A stretch of 32,310 bases of DNA from Candidatus Rokuibacteriota bacterium (GTDB lineage: Bacteria; Methylomirabilota; Methylomirabilia; Rokubacteriales; CSP1-6). Below are positions 14,759 to 21,564 of the stretch, in pieces (positions within the stretch are counted from its first letter, which is position 1; each line of letters begins with the position of its first letter). Location of the stretch: positions 1-32,310 of the forward strand of contig QHSC01000100.1 of NCBI GenBank assembly GCA_003220345.1. Reading direction: 5' to 3'. Under the pieces are notes generated by a model. It saw only the letters and a program-made list of their open reading frames with translations, searched no databases and was not told the origin of the DNA. Position numbers and translations under genes: made by a program.

Positions 14759-15349
14759 ATGGCCGGTGGCATGAGTGACAACGTGATTCTCGTGGGATTC
14801 ATGGGAGCGGGCAAGTCTTCCGTCGGGCGGCTCCTCGCCAGGCGGCTCGGGCGCTGCTTCGTCGAGACCGACGACATGATCACCGCCAAGGAGGGGCGCC
14901 CCATCCCCGAGATCTTCACCGCGAAGGGCGAGCCGCATTTCCGCGCCCTCGAGGATGAGGCGGTGCGGCTTCTCGCCCTCAAGCGGGGCGATGTCATCGC
15001 CACGGGGGGCGGGCTGCCCTGCCAAGACGGGCGCGTGGAAGCGCTCCAGGCCCTGGGCACGGTCGTCTGGCTGTCGGGCGATCTCGCCGCGCTTCTCGAG
15101 CGGGCACGCAGAACCGGCGATCGCCCCATGCTGGACGGCAAGACGCGCGAGGAGATCGAGGCGCTCTACAAGTCTCGCGAGCCGTACTACGCCAAGGCTG
15201 ATCTGAGTGTGGACACGACGCGCCTCAACCCCGACCAGGTGGCGGCGGAAGTCTGGAAGGCGCTCCAGGCGCGGGCCCGACCCCCTCAGCCTCGACCCCC
15301 TCACCCCACCCTCTCCCCCACTGGGGGAGAGGGATCCGCTTCGAGATGA
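14759..15349 (+). CDS. aroK: Shikimate kinase with a repeat-derived C-terminal tail
   Basis: A 196-residue shikimate kinase, phosphorylating shikimate in aromatic amino acid synthesis. The P-loop is GFMGAGKSSVGR, the shikimate-binding acid is in ETDDM, the arginine in HFRALE, then ATGGGLPC and RTGDRPML in the lid. A GGAG box lies 7 nt before the ATG at 14759; an internal ATG at 14771 is less likely. The last 20 or so residues (from ARPPQPRPPH to GGEGSASR) are low-complexity and come from a palindromic repeat that runs into the next gene's start. The stop overlaps that start by 4 nt. It sits within a one-carbon operon with no other aromatic-pathway gene nearby. Confidence 0.95.
   Translation: MAGGMSDNVILVGFMGAGKSSVGRLLARRLGRCFVETDDMITAKEGRPIPEIFTAKGEPHFRALEDEAVRLLALKRGDVIATGGGLPCQDGRVEALQALGTVVWLSGDLAALLERARRTGDRPMLDGKTREEIEALYKSREPYYAKADLSVDTTRLNPDQVAAEVWKALQARARPPQPRPPHPTLSPTGGEGSASR
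15309..15333. repeat. CCCTCTCCCC/GGGGAGAGGG palindrome inside the end of aroK
   Basis: The arms CCCTCTCCCC and GGGGAGAGGG form a near-perfect 25 bp dyad with a short centre. It lies within the last codons of aroK and just ahead of the downstream ATG. From memory, this motif is a common dispersed palindrome in high-GC proteobacteria and gives the recognisable tail PHPTLSPTGGEG. Confidence 0.7.
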
Positions 15350-17187
15350 GCGCGCCCTTCATCGAGCGTCTCCGGGAACGCCCGCTGCTGGGCGACGGCG
15401 CCATGGGCACCATGCTGTATGCCCGCGGCGTGCCGCTGGATGCCTGCTTCGACGTGCTGAACGTCAACGAGCCCAAGATCGTCCAGGGCATTCACGCCGA
15501 GTACATCCAGGCGGGCGCCGACTGGGTCGAGACCAATACCTTCGGCGCCAACCGCTTCAAGCTGGGCGTCCACGGCCTGGCCGCGCAGGTGCGCGAGATC
15601 AATTTGCGCGGCGTCAAGCTGGCGCGGGACGTGCGCGAGACGCTCGGGCGCGACATCTTCGTGCTCGGCTCCATCGGCCCCCTCGGGAAGTACCTCGCCC
15701 CGCTGGGGTCGATCACGCCCGAGGAAGCCAGGGCGGCCTTTCGCGAGCAGGCGGAAGGGCTGCTCGAAGGCGGCGTGGATGCCTTCGTGGTCGAGACCTT
15801 CTCCGATCTCCAGGAGCTGCGCCTGGCCGTGGAGGCCGTCCGGGCCATCACGGATCTGCCTGTCATCGCCTCCGTCGCCTTCACCCAGGATCACGTGACG
15901 TTCCTCGGCAGCACACCCGCCGAGGTGACGAGGACGCTGCGCGAGCTGCCCATCCAGGGGCTGGGGGCGAACTGCTCCGTCGGCTCGAGCACGCTGTACG
16001 AGGTGCTCGAGCAGATGCTGCCCGAGGCGGGCGGGCTGCCCGTGAGCATCCAGCCGAATGCCGGCCTGCCCTCACGCATCGGCGAGCGCCTCATCTACGT
16101 CTCGTCGCCCGCCTACATGGCCGAGTACGCCGCGCGCATGATCGGCGCGGGCGCCCGTCTCGTGGGCGGCTGCTGCGGCACCACGGCCGATCACATCCGC
16201 GCCATGCGAGAGGCGGTGGATCGACACGTGCCGAGCCGGGATGGCCGGACGGCCGCGCCACGACGCGCGCGGGTGGAGCGCGAGGCGCCGGCGCTCATCA
16301 CCACGGCGGCCCCGACCCTGCTCCAGCGCAGGCTCGAGGCGGGCGAGTTCCTCGTCACGGTCGAGCTCGACCCCCCGCGCGGGCACAACATCGAGAAGCT
16401 CGTCCAGGGCGCCAAGCTCCTCAAGGAACGCGGGGTCGAGATCGTGGACATCAACGATGGCTCGCTCGGCCGCGTGCGCATGTCGGTGCTGCCCACGGCC
16501 ATTCTCGTGCGCGAGGCGACAGGGCTCGACATCAACATGCACTTCACCTGTCGCGACAGGAATCTCATGGGCATCCAGGCGGACGTGCTCGGCGCGCACG
16601 CCCTCGACATCCGGAACATCCTGGCCATGACGGGCGATCCCCCCCGGGGCGGCGACTACGTCAACGCCACCGCGGTGTTCGACGTGGACGCCATCGGACT
16701 CATCCGCATCTTGACGGAGATGAACGAGGGACGGGATGCCACGGGCAATTCCGTCGGCGAGCCCACCGCGTTCTGCGTGGGGGCGGCTCTCGATCCCGCC
16801 GCCGCCGATCCGTCCCGCGAGATGGAGCGCTTCCTCGCCAAGGCCGAGGCGGGCGCCCGCTGGTGTCAGACGCAGCCCATCTACGATCTCGAGGTGCTGG
16901 AGCGGTTCTTCGCTCGCACGCGCCCGCCCATCCCGGTGGTGGTGGGCCTCTTGCCCCTGCATTCATCCCGTCATGCCGAATTCCTCCACAACGAGGTGCC
17001 CGGGATCACCATTCCCGACGCCGTCCGGGGACGCATGCGCGAGGCGGGAGAGCGTGGTCTGCGAGTCGGCATCGAGACGGCGCAAGAGCTCGTCCGCCAC
17101 CTTCGGGGCCGCTACGCCGGTGCCTATCTCATGCCTTCCTTCGGGCGCTTCGAAGTCGTCGCGGAAGTTCTGGACGCGCTCCAGTAG
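15346..17187 (+). CDS. Bifunctional homocysteine S-methyltransferase / methylenetetrahydrofolate reductase
   Basis: A 613-residue fusion of the YitJ/MetH-MetF type. Residues 1-300 form a homocysteine methyltransferase barrel (LLGDGAMGTMLYARG, WVETNTFGANRFKL) with zinc ligands Cys210, Cys276 and Cys277. Residues about 320-605 form a MetF-like flavin barrel (FLVTVELDPPRGHNIEKL, FTCRDRNLMGIQADVLG, ILAMTGDPP, CQTQPIYDLEVLERF). The second part reduces methylene-THF to methyl-THF, feeding methionine synthesis. It overlaps aroK by 4 nt. With the split MetH set just upstream, this gives two homocysteine methyltransferase domains in one operon. No B12 domain is present in this polypeptide. Confidence 0.94.
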   Translation: MSAPFIERLRERPLLGDGAMGTMLYARGVPLDACFDVLNVNEPKIVQGIHAEYIQAGADWVETNTFGANRFKLGVHGLAAQVREINLRGVKLARDVRETLGRDIFVLGSIGPLGKYLAPLGSITPEEARAAFREQAEGLLEGGVDAFVVETFSDLQELRLAVEAVRAITDLPVIASVAFTQDHVTFLGSTPAEVTRTLRELPIQGLGANCSVGSSTLYEVLEQMLPEAGGLPVSIQPNAGLPSRIGERLIYVSSPAYMAEYAARMIGAGARLVGGCCGTTADHIRAMREAVDRHVPSRDGRTAAPRRARVEREAPALITTAAPTLLQRRLEAGEFLVTVELDPPRGHNIEKLVQGAKLLKERGVEIVDINDGSLGRVRMSVLPTAILVREATGLDINMHFTCRDRNLMGIQADVLGAHALDIRNILAMTGDPPRGGDYVNATAVFDVDAIGLIRILTEMNEGRDATGNSVGEPTAFCVGAALDPAAADPSREMERFLAKAEAGARWCQTQPIYDLEVLERFFARTRPPIPVVVGLLPLHSSRHAEFLHNEVPGITIPDAVRGRMREAGERGLRVGIETAQELVRHLRGRYAGAYLMPSFGRFEVVAEVLDALQ

Positions 17188-17213
17188 TCACCTCCGCCGC
17201 CGCAGGAGAACCC

Positions 17214-18560
17214 ATGGCCGACCTCAACGACGTGAGCGCCGCCGAGGCGGCGCGCCGCATTCGCTCGGGCGCGCTGTCGCCTTCCAACCTCCTCGCCGCC
17301 TGCCTCAAGCGCATCGACGCCCTCGAGCCCACCCTCAAGGCCTGGGTGCATCTCGATCGCGATGCCGCCGCGCGCGTCGCCGTGCAGCGGGATATCGAGG
17401 CCCGCGAGGGGCGCTTCATGGGCCCGCTCCACGGCGTGCCCGTGGCCCTCAAGGACATCTATGACGCCGCGGGGCTGGTGACCACCGCGGGGGCGGGGCC
17501 GTGGGCGCACCGGCGCGCCACCGTCGATGCCGTCTCGGTGGCCCGGCTGCGAGGCGCCGGCGCGGTGATTCTCGGCAAGGTGACGACGACCGCCTTCGCC
17601 TTCCGCGATCCGACGGAGACGGGGAATCCGTGGAATCCTGCGCACACGCCGGGCGGATCGTCGAGCGGCTCGGGAGCCGCCGTCGGGTCTCGGATGGTCC
17701 CCCTCGCCCTCGGCACCCAGACGGTGGGCTCGGTGCTGCGTCCCGCCGCCTACTGCGGCGTCGTGGGCTTCAAGCCGACGCACGGGCGCATCAGCGCCGT
17801 GGGCGTGGTGCCGCTGGCGTGGAGCCTGGATCATGTCGGTGTCCTGTGCCGCGCGGTGGAGGACGCGGCGCTCGCCCTGGCCATCATGGCCGGCCACGAT
17901 GCCGCCGACCCTCATTCGGTCCCCATGCCCCTCGATGACTATGTCGGCTCCGTCGCGTCTCCCGCCGCGCCGCGGCTCGGAGTGCTGCGCCCGCTCGTGG
18001 AGCGCGCCGAGCCGGACAATCGCGCGCAGATCGATTCCACCCTCAAGGCCCTCCGGGCCGCGGGCGCCCAGGTCGAGGACGCGCCACTCGCGGCCTCCTT
18101 CGAGGGTCTCCCCGAGGCGGGCGACACGGTGATGCGCGCGGAAGCGGCCGCCTTCCATCGCGATCTCTACGCGCGCCACGCCGCCGAATACCCGGTGCAC
18201 CTCGGCGAGCGCGTCAAGGACGGGCAAGCCGTGAGGGCGGTGGACTATCTCGCCGCCCAGACTCATCGGCGCGCCTTCCGCGCCGACATGGCCAGTGTCG
18301 CCTCGCGCTTCGACGCGCTGGTGTCTCCGACCGCCCCCGGCACCGCGCCCAAGGGCCTGGCCTTCACGGGCGACGCGTCCTTCTGCGCTCCGTGGAGCTC
18401 CGCCGGCATGCCGTCGATCTCGCTTCCCACCGGTCTCGCGCCGAGCGGACTGCCCTTTGCCATCCAGCTCACGGGGGCTCCGTGGTCCGAGGCGCGTCTC
18501 TTCGCCGCCGCCGCATGGTGTGAGCGCGCCATCGGGTTCAAGGAAGCGCCGCATGCTTGA
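17214..18560 (+). CDS. Amidase (amidase signature family)
   Basis: A 448-residue amidase-signature hydrolase. The catalytic Lys80 lies in VPVALKDIYD, the cis-serine is in GGSSSGSGAAV (149-151) and the nucleophile Ser173 is in GTQTVGSVLRPAAYCG. The usual GGS before the nucleophile is VGS here, a glycine-to-valine change at 171. Substrates may be aryl or acyl amides or carbamates. It is not GatA, since no GatB or GatC is nearby. The ATG at 17214 has AGGAG 5 nt upstream and is 26 nt after the MTHFR fusion. It overlaps the D-aminoacylase by 8 nt, so the two hydrolases are likely a functional pair. Confidence 0.92.
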   Translation: MADLNDVSAAEAARRIRSGALSPSNLLAACLKRIDALEPTLKAWVHLDRDAAARVAVQRDIEAREGRFMGPLHGVPVALKDIYDAAGLVTTAGAGPWAHRRATVDAVSVARLRGAGAVILGKVTTTAFAFRDPTETGNPWNPAHTPGGSSSGSGAAVGSRMVPLALGTQTVGSVLRPAAYCGVVGFKPTHGRISAVGVVPLAWSLDHVGVLCRAVEDAALALAIMAGHDAADPHSVPMPLDDYVGSVASPAAPRLGVLRPLVERAEPDNRAQIDSTLKALRAAGAQVEDAPLAASFEGLPEAGDTVMRAEAAAFHRDLYARHAAEYPVHLGERVKDGQAVRAVDYLAAQTHRRAFRADMASVASRFDALVSPTAPGTAPKGLAFTGDASFCAPWSSAGMPSISLPTGLAPSGLPFAIQLTGAPWSEARLFAAAAWCERAIGFKEAPHA

Positions 18561-20139
18561 CCTGAAGATCGCGGGCGGACACGTCTTCGACGGTACGGGA
18601 ATGCCGGCGGTGCGCGCGGATGTCGGCATCACCGGCGAGGGCATCGCCATGGTTGGGGATCTCGCGCGCGAGTCGGCCGGACAGACTTTGGATGCCTCTG
18701 GCCTCATGGTGGCGCCCGGATTCATAGACATGCACTCGCATTCCGACTGGCGCCTCTTCGGCAATCGGCGCGCCGAGTCCAAGATCCGCCAAGGCGTGAC
18801 CACGGAAGTCGTGGGTAATTGCGGGTTCTCGCCCGCTCCCGTGTCTCCCGAGTTCAGAGAGGATATGCGGGGCTTTGCGCTCTACGTTCCGCCCGGCATG
18901 GACTTCTCATGGGTCTCGGTGAAGGACTTCCTCCGCCGCTACGAAGAGGAAGGGCTCGCCCTCAACGTCGCGCAGCTGATCGGTCACGGCACGCTGAGGC
19001 TGGCCGCCATGGGCTTCGCCCGGCGCCCGCCCAGCGCCAAGGAGCTGGCGACCATGCGGGGCCTCATGGAGGCGGCCATGGTCGACGGCGCCTGTGGGCT
19101 CTCGACCGGACTCATCTACGCGCCCGGCTCCTATGCCGAGACCGCCGAGATCGTGGAGATCGCCAAGGGCGCCGGGGCCGCGGGAGGATTCTATGCGAGC
19201 CATATCCGCGGTGAGGGCGCCACCCTCCTCGACGCGGTCGCCGAGGCCATCAGGGTCGGGCGCGAGGGACGACTCCCGGTGCAGGTGAGTCATATCAAGG
19301 CGGCGGGACGCGCTCACTGGGGAAGGGTCGGCGACGCTCTCGCCCTGATCGACGGCGCGCGCGCCGAAGGCCTCGACGTCATGGCCGACGTCTACCCGTA
19401 CACGGCCTCGAGCACGACGATCCGGACGCTCCTGCCGGACTGGGTGCTCGAAGGTGGCATCGAAGCCATGCTCGGCCGGCTCCGCGATCCCGCCACGCGC
19501 GGGCGCATCCAGGCGGACATGGCCACGGGACCCGTCCTGGCCCGCGGCCTCGAGTGGAGCGACATCATGATCGCCTCCGCGCCATCACACGCGGAAATCG
19601 AGGGACTACGTCTCGACGAGATCGCGAGAAGCTGGGGCAAGGATCCAGTCGAGGCTACCTTCGACGTGATCCAGAGCGAAAAGGGGCGGGGCAACATCAT
19701 TCTCTTCCAGCTCGACGAGGCCGATCTTCGCCGCGCGCTGGTCCATCCGCGCGTCATGATCGGCTCTGATGGGTCGTCGCTGGCCACGAGCGGCCCCATG
19801 GCCGACGGCAAGCCCCATCCTCGGAGCTATGGCACCTTCCCGCGCGTGCTCGGCCGCTACGCGCGTGACGAGCGCGTGCTCCCGCTCGAGACGGCGGTCC
19901 ACAAGATGACCGGGCTTCCCGCCGCGCGGCTAGGTCTTGGCGATCGCGGCGTCATCCGGCCGGGCGCCAAGGCCGACATCGTCGCCTTCTCGCGCGAAAG
20001 TGTCCGGGATCTCGCGACGTATGAGGATCCACACCGGTACGCGGCGGGCATCTCGCATGTCCTTGTCAACGGCCGCACCGTTATTAAGGATGGCGAGCAT
20101 ACTGGCAGCCTGCCCGGCCGCGTGCTGAGGTCCACCTAG
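18553..20139 (+). CDS. N-acyl-D-amino-acid deacylase (D-aminoacylase family amidohydrolase)
   Basis: A 528-residue amidohydrolase-superfamily enzyme. The metal motif GFIDMHSHSD, the cysteine ligand region EVVGNCGFSPAP, GLSTGLIYAPGSYA, the histidines in ASHIRGEG and VQVSHIKAAG, and MIGSDGSS (catalytic Asp) are as in D-aminoacylases. These cleave N-acyl-D-amino acids to the D-amino acid and a carboxylate. No signal peptide is visible, so it is cytoplasmic. It starts 8 nt inside the amidase gene. It probably ends the long operon. Other members hydrolyse dihydropyrimidine-like or N-acyl-D-Glu substrates, so the exact substrate is open. Confidence 0.92.
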   Translation: MLDLKIAGGHVFDGTGMPAVRADVGITGEGIAMVGDLARESAGQTLDASGLMVAPGFIDMHSHSDWRLFGNRRAESKIRQGVTTEVVGNCGFSPAPVSPEFREDMRGFALYVPPGMDFSWVSVKDFLRRYEEEGLALNVAQLIGHGTLRLAAMGFARRPPSAKELATMRGLMEAAMVDGACGLSTGLIYAPGSYAETAEIVEIAKGAGAAGGFYASHIRGEGATLLDAVAEAIRVGREGRLPVQVSHIKAAGRAHWGRVGDALALIDGARAEGLDVMADVYPYTASSTTIRTLLPDWVLEGGIEAMLGRLRDPATRGRIQADMATGPVLARGLEWSDIMIASAPSHAEIEGLRLDEIARSWGKDPVEATFDVIQSEKGRGNIILFQLDEADLRRALVHPRVMIGSDGSSLATSGPMADGKPHPRSYGTFPRVLGRYARDERVLPLETAVHKMTGLPAARLGLGDRGVIRPGAKADIVAFSRESVRDLATYEDPHRYAAGISHVLVNGRTVIKDGEHTGSLPGRVLRST

Positions 20140-20262
20140 ACCAAGTCGGGCGGCGGCAAGGCCCATGGATCGGGCAGGCCGCCCGATCTCGCCACAAGCA
20201 CCTGTCGCCGCGAGCGGCCTGACCCCCGCCGACCAAATACTTAGAGGGCTTGGCCCTTTGCT

Positions 20263-20271
20263 TGTTATACT
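20263..20271 (+). promoter_or_regulatory. Extended -10 promoter of the receiver-like gene
   Basis: TG-T-TATACT forms an extended -10 element (TG at 20263-20264, hexamer 20266-20271). No good -35 is seen. The transcript would start near 20278, about 28 nt before the ATG. The rest of the 166 nt gap after the D-aminoacylase shows no gene. Confidence 0.45.
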
Positions 20272-20305
20272 TGTGCCTTATTTCACACTAAAGGAAAGGA
20301 TTCCC

Positions 20306-20716
20306 ATGACTCGCATTCTGATGATCGACACGAACCAGGCCCTGGCCGAAGCGATCGGCAGCCAGTGTCTGAAGCACGGTATCGCGGTTCGCTTCGCGGA
20401 CGACCTCTGCAAGGGCCTTCGCCAGCTCCTCGACACCCCGGTCTCTCTCGTATTGGTGGAGGCGGCTCGCTTGCCGCGCTCGAATGTGGACCTGGTCAGG
20501 CTCTTCGAAGCGGTCATTCCCGGCATCCCCGTGGTCATCCGGCTCGACGCCGAGGGGGCGATGGACGAGCAGGTGCGCTACGAGCTTCACGGCTTCCGGG
20601 TGATTCGGGAGCCCTTCGACGTGCGGGAACTCCTGGCCAAGGCCGAGCGGCCCGTGCGTGCCGTCATGCCCCGACCCGCGCAGGCGGCCGCCGCCATCAA
20701 GGCCGCGTGTCGATAG
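20306..20716 (+). CDS. Degenerate response-regulator receiver-like protein
   Basis: A 136-residue protein with the receiver (CheY) fold pattern: RILMIDTNQALAEAI, SLVLVEAARLP, PGIPVVIRLD and FRVIREPFDVRELL align with the usual beta strands. The acid pocket keeps only Asp8, the phosphorylated Asp is replaced by Glu52 (LVEAARLP for LLDxxLP), and the Lys-Pro motif reads Glu102-Pro. It therefore should not be phosphorylated in the normal way and may act as a constitutive or protein-binding module. There is no output domain; the tail is Ala-rich. The start has AAGGA 5 nt upstream. The nearest partner is unclear. Confidence 0.8.
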   Translation: MTRILMIDTNQALAEAIGSQCLKHGIAVRFADDLCKGLRQLLDTPVSLVLVEAARLPRSNVDLVRLFEAVIPGIPVVIRLDAEGAMDEQVRYELHGFRVIREPFDVRELLAKAERPVRAVMPRPAQAAAAIKAACR

Positions 20717-20721
20717 CGATC

Positions 20722-20925
20722 ATGCGCCGGCTTCGGAGGAGTCTCGTGCTGCTGGCGGTCGCGCTCGGCTTGAGCGCGGCGCTGGTGGGGCTGTTCGCTG
20801 CCACGGAGGCCTCGCTTCGCGCCATCGAGCATCGCGAGTCCGCCACGAGATCGGCCAAGCCGGAGCCCCCGGCTCAGGACGGAAGCCGCGAGGGCGCGTA
20901 TCGCGATCAAGGGACGGCGGAGTGA
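20722..20925 (+). CDS. Small single-pass membrane peptide (hypothetical)
   Basis: A 67-residue reading frame beginning MRRLRRSLVLLAVALGLSAA. It has a basic start, one hydrophobic helix (about 8-27), then a polar tail rich in Glu, Arg and Pro. It starts 5 nt after the receiver-like gene. The frame is open and looks signal-anchor-like, but the ribosome-binding site is weak and no family is recognised, so it may not be a gene. Confidence 0.45.
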   Translation: MRRLRRSLVLLAVALGLSAALVGLFAATEASLRAIEHRESATRSAKPEPPAQDGSREGAYRDQGTAE

Positions 20926-21088
20926 ATGACGCCATGAGCCGACGTCCTGCCCGTTCGCTGGCGGGGCCGCGCAGGCTTGGTGTAGACTGAGGACGTCAGC
21001 GCCGGAGCCGGCGCCCTCGCCTCCGATATTGGCTCTTCCGAGTATTGGGGCGCGCACCAAGGCGGAAGATCAACGGAAGGAGATCCAG

Positions 21089-21478
21089 ATGGCATCGAAA
21101 CTTTACGTCGGCGGGCTCTCGTACTCGACCACGAGCGAGACGCTCCGGGAATATTTCGCCCAGTGCGGCACGGTGGAATCGGCGGCGGTGATCACCGACA
21201 AGTTCTCCGGCCAGTCCCGCGGCTTCGGCTTCGTCGAGATGGCGACGGCCGAGGAGGCCCAGCGCGCGATCTCCGAGCTGAACGGCAAGGATCTCGACGG
21301 TCGCAAGCTGACGGTGAATCTCTCGACGCCGAAGGCTCCCGGCTCCGGGGGCGGTCCGCGCGGGGGAGGCGGCCGCGGCGGTGGCGGTGGTCGGGGGGGT
21401 GGTCGGGGCGGCGGCTTCGGTGGAGGCGATCGCGGCGCCTACGGCGTCCCGCCTTCCAAGAAGCCCTTCAAGTGGTGA
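21089..21478 (+). CDS. RRM-type RNA-binding protein with glycine-rich tail
   Basis: A 129-residue protein. One RRM domain (3-80) has RNP2 LYVGGL and RNP1 RGFGFVEM, followed by a Gly/Arg-rich tail (about 87-115) and a basic end PPSKKPFKW. Such proteins resemble cyanobacterial and proteobacterial cold-inducible Rbp proteins, which bind single-stranded RNA. The ATG at 21089 has AAGGAG 6 nt upstream. The leader of up to 163 nt contains a GCGCC-N6-GGCGC hairpin (about 21000-21015) but no clear promoter. A strong terminator follows the gene. A role in cold or RNA stress is from family knowledge. Confidence 0.95.
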   Translation: MASKLYVGGLSYSTTSETLREYFAQCGTVESAAVITDKFSGQSRGFGFVEMATAEEAQRAISELNGKDLDGRKLTVNLSTPKAPGSGGGPRGGGGRGGGGGRGGGRGGGFGGGDRGAYGVPPSKKPFKW

Positions 21479-21502
21479 GACGACCCGAGCCTTGAGTCTC
21501 GA

Positions 21503-21530
21503 GGGCGCGACGGTGAACCGTCGCGCCCTT
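21503..21530 (+). terminator. Rho-independent terminator after the RRM gene
   Basis: GGGCGCGACGG (21503-21513) pairs perfectly with CCGTCGCGCCC (21518-21528) around TGAA, followed by TTCGTGTT. The 11 bp GC-rich stem is strong and the T-tract is short. It may also serve the converging DUF169-UroD gene. Confidence 0.75.
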
Positions 21531-21564
21531 CGTGTTCCCGCCGCCTGCTCTTACCCCGCGCCTC

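Noticed and set aside
15207..18560. Single 1117-residue protein ending in the amidase
   Set aside because: Its first 669 codons overlap the MTHFR fusion in a wrong frame and show no domain. The amidase begins at 17214 with its own Shine-Dalgarno.
21340..21440. GGC/GGT-rich repeats as a possible tandem DNA repeat
   Set aside because: They encode the Gly/Arg-rich tail usual for this RRM protein class; no separate repeat unit is needed.
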